From positions 542,349 to 606,348 of the forward strand of contig CAVTPG010000002.1 of NCBI GenBank assembly GCA_963736595.1: 64,000 nucleotides of DNA. Direction: 5' to 3'. Below the pieces are notes generated by a model, which saw only the letters and a program-made list of their open reading frames with translations, was not told the origin of the DNA and made no database searches. The position numbers were made by a program, and so were the translations under genes. Numbering within the stretch: the stretch's first letter is position 1; each line of letters starts with the position of its first letter. The stretch comes from Parapontixanthobacter sp963736595 (GTDB lineage: Bacteria > Pseudomonadota > Alphaproteobacteria > Sphingomonadales > Sphingomonadaceae). Shown here in pieces: positions 8,872-16,904 of the stretch.

Positions 8872-9084
8872 ATGAAATTTCGTACACTTGCTGCTGCAAC
8901 TGCTGCAGTAACTCTGGCAGCTGCTCCGGCCGTTGCACAATTTGAGCGGGCTTCTGCTCCGATCGAAGGCGAAGCTGAAATGGGCGGCGAAAACACCGTG
9001 CTTTACAGCCTTCTGGCCATCGCAGCGTTCGCTGGTGCCGTTTATCTGATCACGGATAGCGACGACGATCCGATCAGTGCATAA
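8872..9084 (+). CDS. Small exported single-helix protein ending DDDPISA (paralogue 3)
   Basis: A 70-residue protein with the same signal peptide as paralogue 2, a variant polar segment (ERASAPIEGEAEMGGENT), a hydrophobic helix (LLAIAAFAGAVYLI) and the tail DSDDDPISA. A GGGAG ribosome site precedes the ATG. Identity to paralogue 2 is highest in the first 25 codons, the tail and the 3' untranslated block, and lowest in the membrane helix and in the 5' leader. The two copies are therefore likely to be expressed under different signals while keeping the same export signal and tail. No function can be assigned. Confidence 0.75.
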   Translation: MKFRTLAAATAAVTLAAAPAVAQFERASAPIEGEAEMGGENTVLYSLLAIAAFAGAVYLITDSDDDPISA

Positions 9085-9122
9085 GCCTTTTGGCTTATCT
9101 TTGATCGCGTAGCGATTTTTAG

Positions 9123-9152
9123 AAAAGGGTCTCTTCGGAGGCCCTTTTTTTT
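9123..9152 (+). terminator. Intrinsic terminator after paralogue 3
   Basis: Stem 9123-9133 with 9138-9148 around a TTCG loop, followed by a T-run to 9152. It is almost identical to the terminator after paralogue 2, including the two small stems before it. The A-run on its left side may also let it end tatC transcription from the other strand. Confidence 0.88.
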
Positions 9153-9197
9153 GGCTTCCGCTTTTTACGGCACTTCTAGACGAGCTTTACGATTGCT

Positions 9198-9980
9198 CTA
9201 AGACGAGGGCGCGTCCCGCTCTGCCTCACGCCTGCTTTCAGTAAAGCGCATAATCAGCAGAGAGCCTTCGAATAACAGGTAAAGCGGCACAGCAAGGATC
9301 AATTGCGATCCGGGATCAGGCGGCGTTACGATCGCCGCGATTGCGACCACTCCGACTACGACATAGCGGCGCGCGCCGGATAATTGCGCGCGACTGACAA
9401 TCCCTGCGCGATTGAGCAGCAGCAACAGCACGGGCAGCAAAAAGCTGATTCCGAACGCCAGAATGAACTGCATGACCAGCGACAAGTAATCGCCCGCTGC
9501 GGGCAAGGCCTCGATATCGACGCCGCCGGTCTCTCCTTCAAAGCCCAGAAACCAGCTGAATGCGGTCGGCATAACCACGTAATAGGCCAGCGCCGCGCCG
9601 GAGACGAACAGCACCGGTGTCGCAAGCAGAAACGGCAGAAAAGCCTTCTTTTCCTTCGCATACAGGCCGGGTGCTACAAACGCCCATAGCTGGTTGGCAA
9701 TAATTGGAAAGCTGATGCAGAACCCGGCAAACAGAGCGACTTTTAGCTCAACGAAAAACACTTCGTATAGCTTGGTATAAATGAGTTTGCTTTTGCCATC
9801 CGCGAACGCTGCATCGAGGGGCTGCACCAAAAAGCCAAGGATTTCGCCTGCGAAATAAAAGCACACAGCCGACGCGACGATCAGCGCCAGCACGCATCGC
9901 ACCAGCCGACCGCGCAATTCGATCAGGTGATCGAGCAACGGCGCTTGCGTCTCGTCGAGATCTTTCAATTCCAGCGCCAT
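9198..9980 (-). CDS. tatC: Sec-independent protein translocase TatC
   Basis: A 260-residue polytopic inner-membrane protein with six predicted helices and the family hallmarks APLLDHLIELRGRLVR at the N-terminus and FCISFPIIANQLWAFVAPGLY in the second third. TatC recognises the twin-arginine signal of folded exported proteins and, with TatB, forms the receptor. It is the last gene of the tatA-tatB-tatC set, 3 bases after tatB. Length and motifs are normal. Confidence 0.95.
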   Translation of the reverse strand: MALELKDLDETQAPLLDHLIELRGRLVRCVLALIVASAVCFYFAGEILGFLVQPLDAAFADGKSKLIYTKLYEVFFVELKVALFAGFCISFPIIANQLWAFVAPGLYAKEKKAFLPFLLATPVLFVSGAALAYYVVMPTAFSWFLGFEGETGGVDIEALPAAGDYLSLVMQFILAFGISFLLPVLLLLLNRAGIVSRAQLSGARRYVVVGVVAIAAIVTPPDPGSQLILAVPLYLLFEGSLLIMRFTESRREAERDAPSS

Positions 9981-9983
9981 GAC

Positions 9984-10421
9984 TTAGGCATCCGGCTTAC
10001 GGATTGCAGCTTCGTCCGCCGCATCTGCAGATTTAGGCGTTTCGCTGTCGCTTGGTTTAGCAGGTGCATGATCGGGCGAAAGTCCAGTGTCCGGCAAAGC
10101 CCTTGCGCGCGCTTCTGCTGCCGCATGGTCGGCAATTTCCTCGTCGGATAATTGGTCGCTGGATGAGCCTTCGCCGTCAGTCTTGTTTGGATGCTGAGCC
10201 ATAATCTGCGCGTTTTGGTCGGCCCATTTCTTCTCCATGTCCTCGATTTCCGCCTCGCGGATCATCGCGTCGATCCCGCTGCGAAAATGGTTGGAAACGC
10301 GCCGCGCTTTCCCGATCCAGCGACCGGCTGCGCGCAAGGCGGTGGGCATATCTTTTGGGCCAATGACCAGGATCGCGACTATCACGACCAGCAACAATTC
10401 CGTGGCGCCGATATCGAACAT
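9984..10421 (-). CDS. tatB: Sec-independent protein translocase TatB
   Basis: A 145-residue protein starting MFDIGATELLLVVIVAILVI, the N-terminal membrane helix of TatB, followed by the conserved GPKDMPTALRAAGRWIGKAR amphipathic helix and an acidic, Ala/Pro-rich disordered tail. TatB sits with TatC in the twin-arginine substrate receptor. The ATG at 10421 lies 31 bases after the tatA stop. Confidence 0.95.
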   Translation of the reverse strand: MFDIGATELLLVVIVAILVIGPKDMPTALRAAGRWIGKARRVSNHFRSGIDAMIREAEIEDMEKKWADQNAQIMAQHPNKTDGEGSSSDQLSDEEIADHAAAEARARALPDTGLSPDHAPAKPSDSETPKSADAADEAAIRKPDA

Positions 10422-10452
10422 GATTGCGCCGCGCTGTCGCCTTCCCGCTAAA

Positions 10453-10704
10453 TTACTTGGTTACGTCCGAGCGCTCGCCGTTTTTAACGGTGGTGTCGGC
10501 GGGTTTGGCATCATGGCCCGGCCCTTCGATCCGCTTGGAAGGCTCCACGTCGGGCTTTGCAACCGTATCTTCCTCATTCATGCCCTGCTTGAAACTTTTG
10601 ATACCTTTGCCAAAATCACCCATCATTTCGGAAATTTTCCCGCGCCCGAACAGGACCAGAATTACGATGGCGATGATGATGAGCTGCCAGGGACCGAGCG
10701 ACAT
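10453..10704 (-). CDS. tatA: Sec-independent protein translocase TatA
   Basis: An 83-residue protein with an N-terminal helix (MSLGPWQLIIIAIVILVLFG) and the TatA motif FGRGKISEMMGDFGKGIKSFK, then a charged tail. TatA oligomerises to form the passage for folded proteins. The ATG at 10704 is selected because it starts exactly at the conserved N-terminus; an upstream in-frame ATG at 10815 would add 37 hydrophilic residues and overlap scpB. Confidence 0.95.
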   Translation of the reverse strand: MSLGPWQLIIIAIVILVLFGRGKISEMMGDFGKGIKSFKQGMNEEDTVAKPDVEPSKRIEGPGHDAKPADTTVKNGERSDVTK

Positions 10705-10786
10705 GGGAATTACCTTATTGCGTGTTGCAGTGCCAATATGGACATGAATATAGGCCGGATCACGGGTCAGCGCCAGCCTTTGCGGC

Positions 10787-11440
10787 TTAATCCCTACTAT
10801 CCACGGCGTTAACATCGGCTTTCACGTCTCCGCCATCATCGGTTTGGCGGTCGGTATCGGACGCTTCGGCACCCGTGTGCATCAGCGCATCGAAGGCTTC
10901 ATCCACCGGATCGAGCAATCCGGTAGCGCGCAATTCGTCGATCCCCGGCAAGTCTCTGCGCGAGGAAAGTCCGAAATGCTGCAGAAACTCCGGCGTCGTC
11001 GCATAAATCACGGGACGACCCGGCACCTCGCGGCGGCCGGCAATCTTGATCCAGCCTGCTTCCAGCAAAACGTCCAGCGTGCCTTTCGCCGTCTGCACCC
11101 CTCGGATCGATTCGATTTCAGCGCGGCTGACCGGCTCGTGATACGCGGTGATCGCCAGCACTTCGGTGGCGGCGCGACTCAACCGCCGGGTCTGTTCGCG
11201 GGTTGTGCGGAGCAAATGCGCCAAATCGCCCGCCGTCTCGAAATGCCAGCGCTTGCCCCGCTCGACCAGATCGATCCCGCGACCTTTGTAATGCTCGGAT
11301 AGCTGCGCCAGAGCATCGCGCACGAGCGATTTTTCCGCGTCGCCCAAATGGCTGGCAATGGCTTCGACCGATAGCGGTTCTTCGGACGCAAACACGGTGG
11401 CTTCGACACTGCGCGTGAAATCGTCCGGCGGGCCGCTCAT
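10787..11440 (-). CDS. scpB: Segregation and condensation protein B (ScpB)
   Basis: A 217-residue protein with the ScpB double winged-helix pattern: EATVFASEEPLSVEAIASHL at the start, then LSRAATEVLAITAYHEPVSRAEIESIRGV and the RDLPGIDEL region. ScpB joins ScpA and the SMC ATPase in the bacterial condensin that compacts and segregates chromosomes. The start overlaps the stop of scpA by 4 bases, so translation is coupled. A disordered acidic tail follows the last domain. Confidence 0.93.
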   Translation of the reverse strand: MSGPPDDFTRSVEATVFASEEPLSVEAIASHLGDAEKSLVRDALAQLSEHYKGRGIDLVERGKRWHFETAGDLAHLLRTTREQTRRLSRAATEVLAITAYHEPVSRAEIESIRGVQTAKGTLDVLLEAGWIKIAGRREVPGRPVIYATTPEFLQHFGLSSRRDLPGIDELRATGLLDPVDEAFDALMHTGAEASDTDRQTDDGGDVKADVNAVDSRD

Positions 11441-12336
11441 GCCGGAATGCGGCGTAGGCGAACCGGCGAAAACGCAGCCTCCTGCGCCAGTTCGGCTTTA
11501 CCGCGCCGCGCCAATTCCAGCGCCGCTACGAAGCTGGACGCCAGCGCGGATCGTCGCAAGCGCGGCTCTGCGTGAGGCGGCAAAAACTCTTCCAGCGTCA
11601 TCCAGTCAAGCGTCACGCCCAGCATCGCTGACACCCGGTCGAGCGCGCTTTCCAGCGTCATTACCGGCCGCGCGCGGACCATATGGATCGCCGGCGCGGT
11701 CCGCGTCTTCACCCGCCCATATGCTTGCAGCAAGTCGAACGGCTCGCACCGCCAGCGGGTTTTGCGATCCGTGCGCAATCCCTCCGGCAATCCGCGCAGG
11801 AAAATGTCGCGCCCGATCCGGTCGCGCGCCATCAGCCGCGCCGCTGCCTCGCGCATCGCGCCCAATCGCTGCAAGCGCAGCTGCAATCGCAAGGCCAATT
11901 CCTCGGCGCTCGGCTCTTCCTGCTCGTCTTTTGGCAGCAGCAGCGATGATTTCAAATAAGCCAGCCACGCGGCCATCACCAGATAATCTGCCGCCAATTC
12001 CAGTTTTAGCTCTCCGGCCTGATCGATAAAATCGAGATATTGATCCACCAGCGACAGGATCGAGATCGCGCGCAAATCGACCTTTTGCCGCCGGGCCAGA
12101 TCGAGCAGAATATCGAGCGGCCCTTCCCACCCGTCCAGTTCCAGATACAGCGCGTCATCGGTGGTCGCCGCCGCATCCGGCTGATCGAAGCTCCACAAAT
12201 CGTCTGTTTTTTGCGCACCTGTTTGCGCACCCGTTTTTTGCGCCTTTTGCAGCCCAACTTGATCTTGTAACGCATCTTGCGGCGCGCCCGTTGGCAAGGC
12301 TGATTTCAGCCCGGTCAGCAGATCCTGCTCACTCAA
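11437..12336 (-). CDS. scpA: Segregation and condensation protein A (ScpA)
   Basis: ScpA is the kleisin subunit that bridges the SMC heads. The core begins at LYLELDGWEGPLDILLDLAR and continues with RQKVDLRAISILSLVDQYL and YLVMAAWLAYLKSSLLLP, and a C-terminal winged helix ends the protein. There is no ATG in the first part. The best start is the TTG at 12336, which overlaps the TGA of nagZ (TTGA) and gives 299 residues including a Gln/Thr-rich leader of about 50. The frame stays open further upstream, but only as an artefact inside nagZ. The start is therefore less certain than the function. Confidence 0.88.
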   Translation of the reverse strand: MSEQDLLTGLKSALPTGAPQDALQDQVGLQKAQKTGAQTGAQKTDDLWSFDQPDAAATTDDALYLELDGWEGPLDILLDLARRQKVDLRAISILSLVDQYLDFIDQAGELKLELAADYLVMAAWLAYLKSSLLLPKDEQEEPSAEELALRLQLRLQRLGAMREAAARLMARDRIGRDIFLRGLPEGLRTDRKTRWRCEPFDLLQAYGRVKTRTAPAIHMVRARPVMTLESALDRVSAMLGVTLDWMTLEEFLPPHAEPRLRRSALASSFVAALELARRGKAELAQEAAFSPVRLRRIPA

Positions 12337-13376
12337 GCGGAAACGCCGGCAGCCGGCAAACCTGCAGCGGTCAGCAAGGCATCGCGCTGCGCCAGCAATT
12401 CGCGGGTGTGCGCGTCGTCCACCGCTTGCGGATCGCAGCGTGTCACGGCCAAGGCCGCATCCAGCCGCGCCATCGCCTTCTCGCTCATCGCCGGAAGCAC
12501 GTCCGCAAGACCCGTCATATCCTCCACCTTGGCCCAGCAATTCAAAACCAGATCGCAGCCCGCCGCAATCGATCTGGCCCCGCGTTCGGGGATGGTGCCG
12601 GACAGGGCTTCCATGTCGATATCATCGGTCATCAGCAATCCGTCGAAGCCGATCTCGCCGCGAATGATCCGCTCGATCACATAAGGCGATTGCGTTGCCG
12701 GATTCTCCGCATCCCATTCGGTGAAGATCAGATGGCCTGTCATGCCCGCAGGCGCGGAATTCAGGGCTTTGAACGGCGCGATGTCCTCCGCCAGTTCCTC
12801 TGCCGAAGCCGTCACCCTTGGCAGTTCTTTATGCGTATCGACATTCGAGCGGCCATGCCCGGGCATATGCTTGATACATCCCGCCACTCCGGCGCGCGCC
12901 AACCCGTCCAGAATGCCGCGACCGATTGCCGCCACTTGCATCGCATTACTGCCTAAAGCGCGGTCGCCGATCACGTCATGCGCGCCCGCTTGCCGCACAT
13001 CCAGCGGGGGATGGCAATCGGCAGTGATCCCGACCGCAGCCAGTTCGCGCCCCAGCGCTTCGGCATTCAAGCGCGCCGCTTCAATCGCACTGGCCGGAGC
13101 GATTTGGTAGAGCGCGTCGAACACGCTGCCAGCGGGAAATGCAGGCCAGTTCGGCGGTTTCATCCGCGCTACGCGGCCACCTTCCTGATCGATACAGATA
13201 TACAGCTTGTCGCGCCCGTGAATGGCGCGCAGCTCGTCAGTCAGCGCAAGCATCTGCTCACGGTCGATGCAATTGCGCCCGAAGATGATGTAACCTGCCG
13301 GATCGGCCTCTTTGAAGAAGGCTTTTTCGTCGCGAGACAATCGCGCTCCGGCAACGCCGAAAATGGCTGGTGTCAT
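12333..13376 (-). CDS. nagZ: Beta-N-acetylhexosaminidase NagZ (GH3)
   Basis: A 347-residue cytoplasmic glycoside hydrolase family 3 enzyme. Diagnostic parts are CIDQEGGRVARM (61-72), the KHMPGHGRSNVDTH block (169-182) with the catalytic Asp-His pair, and the nucleophile Asp in LLMTDDIDMEAL. NagZ removes GlcNAc from anhydromuropeptides during peptidoglycan recycling. The ATG at 13376 matches the usual N-terminus MTPAIFGVAG; an in-frame ATG three codons earlier (13385) is equally possible. It sits in the conserved argS-SPOR-nagZ-scpA order. Confidence 0.93.
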   Translation of the reverse strand: MTPAIFGVAGARLSRDEKAFFKEADPAGYIIFGRNCIDREQMLALTDELRAIHGRDKLYICIDQEGGRVARMKPPNWPAFPAGSVFDALYQIAPASAIEAARLNAEALGRELAAVGITADCHPPLDVRQAGAHDVIGDRALGSNAMQVAAIGRGILDGLARAGVAGCIKHMPGHGRSNVDTHKELPRVTASAEELAEDIAPFKALNSAPAGMTGHLIFTEWDAENPATQSPYVIERIIRGEIGFDGLLMTDDIDMEALSGTIPERGARSIAAGCDLVLNCWAKVEDMTGLADVLPAMSEKAMARLDAALAVTRCDPQAVDDAHTRELLAQRDALLTAAGLPAAGVSA

Positions 13377-13487
13377 ATGTGGCATTATGCGGCGCAGAAT
13401 CGCAGCAATGCGTGTGTTTGGCAAGCCGGGTCAGCGCCTGCGATGTGGAAATCGGCCAGCATCACCGACTGACGCGCTGCGGTTTGT

Positions 13488-14315
13488 TTAGCGTTTGACC
13501 TGACAATCCAGCCCGTCATCGCGCAATGCACCGCACAAGGCATCCGCCGCTGCGCCGCTACCTGCGATCGCTTGCAAGCGGTACACGATGCCGATATCGG
13601 CGCGCCCGCGCACGATCCGGTGGCGCACGCCGTTCAAGGCTTCGGTCTGGCCTTGCAAAGTGCGCCAGCCCGCTTCGGCGCTGGCCTTGGTCGAATACGC
13701 ACCGACTTGCACGCCCACGCCGTCATTGGCTTGAGCGATGGCTTCTGCGTCCGGTTTGACGGTTTCAATCGACGGTGCGCTGGTCGTTTCGGCTGGGCGC
13801 GAAGCATTTGGCTGGGCGGCATCAGGAACGGGCTTGGTCAGTGGTCCGCTGCCGATAGCGGGCGTTTCGGCAAGGCGTCCTTCGCGCGTTTTGCCCTCGC
13901 CCACGGCAAAGCTGGTATCGCCCGTGCCTTCGAATTCCTTGCCGCCTTCATCTTCCGGTTTGACCTTATAAGGCTCGTCCGGCGCTTCGATGATGCTGCC
14001 ATCGGCGATTTGCGCGCCATCGCTGTCGCGGTTCGTCAGCCACCACACGCTGCCGATGATGGCGAGCAAAGCCACCAGACCCAGCACTGCAAAGGTTACG
14101 ATCCGACCGGTGTCGATTCCTGCGGCGCTATCGTCCTCGTCATCGGATTCCAGCCAGGGGAGGCGTTCATCTTCGTCGGTAAAGGCCAATTCCGCATCGT
14201 CTTCCCACGGTTCGCGGTAATTCGCGCCATCCGCTCGATCGTCATATCCGCCATCACCACCAGCACTGGCATCATCGCGCGGCCCCGCCCCCGAAGCCAT
14301 CCCTGTCATCGCCAT
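13488..14315 (-). CDS. SPOR domain-containing membrane protein
   Basis: A 275-residue bitopic protein with an acidic cytoplasmic N-terminus of about 70 residues, one membrane helix (about 72-93), a long low-complexity periplasmic linker and a C-terminal SPOR domain (from about 198, VGVQVGAYSTKASAEAGWRT). SPOR domains bind denuded peptidoglycan glycans at the division septum. The gene starts 2 bases after argS and belongs to the same run. A second ATG two codons in is an alternative start. Confidence 0.88.
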   Translation of the reverse strand: MAMTGMASGAGPRDDASAGGDGGYDDRADGANYREPWEDDAELAFTDEDERLPWLESDDEDDSAAGIDTGRIVTFAVLGLVALLAIIGSVWWLTNRDSDGAQIADGSIIEAPDEPYKVKPEDEGGKEFEGTGDTSFAVGEGKTREGRLAETPAIGSGPLTKPVPDAAQPNASRPAETTSAPSIETVKPDAEAIAQANDGVGVQVGAYSTKASAEAGWRTLQGQTEALNGVRHRIVRGRADIGIVYRLQAIAGSGAAADALCGALRDDGLDCQVKR

Positions 14316-14317
14316 CC

Positions 14318-16072
14318 CTACATCTCCTCGACGGCTTCGACGCCCAAGACGTGCAAGCCGTTGCGAATGATCTGCCCGATTTGCGCGGCCAGAAACAACC
14401 GTGCCTGCGTAAGCGCGGCATTGTCCGACTGCAAGATGCGCAAGCCGGTATCGTCATTGCCGGCGTTCCAGAAACTGTGAAATGCGCCCGCCAGATCATA
14501 GAGATAAAAGGCGATGCGGTGCGGTTCGCGCGCTTGTGCTGCGGCTTCGACGATGCGCGGAAATTGCGCTGCTTGCGCGATCAAGGTGTGGTCAGCGGGC
14601 CCGAGCAAATCGAGATTTTCCGATGAGGGAGCCAAGCCTTCCGCTGCGCCTTTCCGCATGGTCGAGCAGATCCGCGCATGGGCGTATTGCACGTAAAATA
14701 CCGGATTATCGCGGCTGGCTTCCACCACTTTGGCAAAGTCGAATTCCATCTGCGCTTCGGGTTTGCGGGTCAGCATCGTGAAGCGCACAACATCCTTGCC
14801 GACTTCCCCCACGACATCGGCCAGCGTAACGAAATTGCCGGACCGTTTCGACATTTTTACCGGCTCGCCGTGGCGCATCAATTGCACCATCTGGATCAGC
14901 TTCACATCGAAGGCGACCGGCTCGCGCGAATCATCGCCCGCCGATAGCGCAGCGACAGCCGCCTTGATCCGCTTGACCGTTCCGGCATGATCCGCGCCCC
15001 AGATATCGATCAGGGCATCGGCGCCCTCGGCCTTTTGCATATGATAGGCCAGGTCAGCGCCGAAATAGGTCCACGAACCGTTGGATTTCTTGATCGGGCG
15101 ATCCTGATCGTCGCCAAATTTGGTCGACCGGAACAGCGGCAATTCCACCGGCTCCCAATCTTCGGGCGGCGCTTTGCCCTTGGGCGCTTCCAGCACGCCA
15201 TCATAAACGAGGTCGCGGGCGCGCAACCATGCTTCGGCTTGTTCCGGTTTCTTGGCAGCTTGCAACGCGGCTTCGGACGCGAATGTGTCGTGATGAATGC
15301 CCAGCAAAGCCAGATCGGATTTGATGAGCGCCATCATCTGGCTAACCGATTCGGCGCGGAAAATATCGAGCCATTCGGCTTCGGGCGCGGCGGCGTATTT
15401 GTCGCCGAATTCGCTGGCCAGATGCTTGCCGACTGGTGTCAGATAGTCGCCGGGATACAGGCCTTCGGGAATGTCGCCGATGTCTTCGCCCAGCGCTTCG
15501 CGATACCGCAAATGCGCAGACCGGGCGAGCGTATCGACCTGTCCACCGGCATCATTGATGTAATATTCGCGGATAACCTTGTGGCCGGTAAATTCCAGCA
15601 ATCCGGCCAACGCATCGCCTACCACCGCGCCCCGGCAATGGCCCATATGCATCGGTCCGGTCGGGTTCGCCGAGACATATTCGATGTTGACGGTTTTGCC
15701 CGTGCCACTCTTCGACTTGCCATAAGTCTCGCCCAGCGCGCCGATCGCCTGCAATTCATCCAGCCACGCGATCGGGGCAAGACGCATATTGATAAAGCCC
15801 GGCCCCGCAATCTCCGCCGAAGCGACCAGCGGGTCGCGATCCAGCTTGGCGATGATCTTGGCTGCCATGTCGCGCGGATTGCTCTTGGCCTGCTTGGCCA
15901 GCACCATCGCCGCATTCGTCGCCAGATCGCCGTGATCGGCATCGCGCGGCGGCTCTACGCTGACCCCGTTCCGGCGCGTGTCAGGCGGCAAATCGCCTTC
16001 CATCTCCAGCGCATCGAGAATGGCATCGATTCTGGCCGCAAAGGCGGCGTGCAATGTATGTGTATCGGACAT
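14318..16072 (-). CDS. argS: Arginyl-tRNA synthetase
   Basis: A 584-residue class I aminoacyl-tRNA synthetase. The N-terminal Add-1 domain carries PRDADHGDLATNAAM. The HIGH-type motif is HMGH (142-145) in NPTGPMHMGHCRGA, the KMSKS-type motif is KMSKRSG, and the C-terminal anticodon-binding DALR domain ends the protein. It charges tRNA-Arg with arginine. The sequence looks complete, with no frame disruption. Confidence 0.97.
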   Translation of the reverse strand: MSDTHTLHAAFAARIDAILDALEMEGDLPPDTRRNGVSVEPPRDADHGDLATNAAMVLAKQAKSNPRDMAAKIIAKLDRDPLVASAEIAGPGFINMRLAPIAWLDELQAIGALGETYGKSKSGTGKTVNIEYVSANPTGPMHMGHCRGAVVGDALAGLLEFTGHKVIREYYINDAGGQVDTLARSAHLRYREALGEDIGDIPEGLYPGDYLTPVGKHLASEFGDKYAAAPEAEWLDIFRAESVSQMMALIKSDLALLGIHHDTFASEAALQAAKKPEQAEAWLRARDLVYDGVLEAPKGKAPPEDWEPVELPLFRSTKFGDDQDRPIKKSNGSWTYFGADLAYHMQKAEGADALIDIWGADHAGTVKRIKAAVAALSAGDDSREPVAFDVKLIQMVQLMRHGEPVKMSKRSGNFVTLADVVGEVGKDVVRFTMLTRKPEAQMEFDFAKVVEASRDNPVFYVQYAHARICSTMRKGAAEGLAPSSENLDLLGPADHTLIAQAAQFPRIVEAAAQAREPHRIAFYLYDLAGAFHSFWNAGNDDTGLRILQSDNAALTQARLFLAAQIGQIIRNGLHVLGVEAVEEM

Positions 16073-16134
16073 GGTCTGCGCCTAGCCAAACTGACCAAAA
16101 GCGCAAGAGTGCGTTGCGCGCCCGCCAGGTGACT

Positions 16135-16812
16135 TTAGCGTGTTACGTTATAAGCAAGCTGGTCTTCGGTAAGCTGAAATCCGACCAGCAATTCAAACGT
16201 TGCCCGCGCCACGGCAGCCCGCACCGTCGGGTCGGCCAGCGGGTCCAGTGCCGCATCGGGATCGCCCGCTTTGCGCTTGCGTGTAATCCGCTCGCGGATG
16301 TCTTCCGGCAAGGTCGCTTCCGCGCGGTCGATATAAGCCGCCGCTTTGCCCATGCCGCTGGCGCGCGTCTGTCCATCGGCAAAATTCACCGTGACTTGAC
16401 CGACTTGTTTGCTGACCACAGCCGTTCCGCCGCGCAATACGGTCGAGAAATAGGGCAGCGTCACTTGGCGCGCACCGCGCGGATCGGTGCGCTGTGCCAG
16501 CACTTCGAAGGTCGCTTCGGAATAGACCCGGCCTTCTGTTTCGTTGCAAGTCGAGCGCAAATTGGTCAGTGTTGCAGTCACATCAATATTGTCCGCCGTG
16601 CGCGAATTGGCCTGGGCAAAGCTCGTCATATCGCCGGTGTGGTCGGGTACGCCGACCGCCGGGCAGACGGTGCGGATCGCAGTAATTCCGACGCCTTGAT
16701 CGACCACCAGATCGCCTTCGGACGCACAGCCCGAAACGGCCAGCGCGCCCAGCGCAACCAGACCGGCGGTCCGCAATTTTACGGCGTTTTTCGGGAACCA
16801 CAGAGCATTCAT
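16135..16812 (-). CDS. Conserved hypothetical lipoprotein
   Basis: A 225-residue protein with an N-terminal lipoprotein signal (lipobox AVSGC, C29). The mature part includes LRSTCNETEGRVYSEATFEVLAQRTDPRGA and repeated polar strands, with two further cysteines that could pair. I do not recognise a named domain, and the role in the envelope is unknown. It precedes argS on the same strand with a 62-base gap and diverges from ispH. Confidence 0.75.
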   Translation of the reverse strand: MNALWFPKNAVKLRTAGLVALGALAVSGCASEGDLVVDQGVGITAIRTVCPAVGVPDHTGDMTSFAQANSRTADNIDVTATLTNLRSTCNETEGRVYSEATFEVLAQRTDPRGARQVTLPYFSTVLRGGTAVVSKQVGQVTVNFADGQTRASGMGKAAAYIDRAEATLPEDIRERITRKRKAGDPDAALDPLADPTVRAAVARATFELLVGFQLTEDQLAYNVTR

Positions 16813-16904
16813 CGAGCAATATTCCTTAAACCGGGCAAAATCTACGCGCGTCTATCGGCGCTAGCCCCTAGCGGGCGCGTCAACAAAACGCTAGAGGCGA
16901 GCAT

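Noticed and set aside
7994..9084. The small hydrophobic proteins as type I toxins
   Set aside because: They have cleavable signal peptides and soluble acidic tails, and no antisense RNA gene or promoter is seen on the other strand.
14987..16132. A 380-codon open frame antisense to argS
   Set aside because: argS is complete with HMGH and KMSKR motifs. The antisense product has no recognisable feature.
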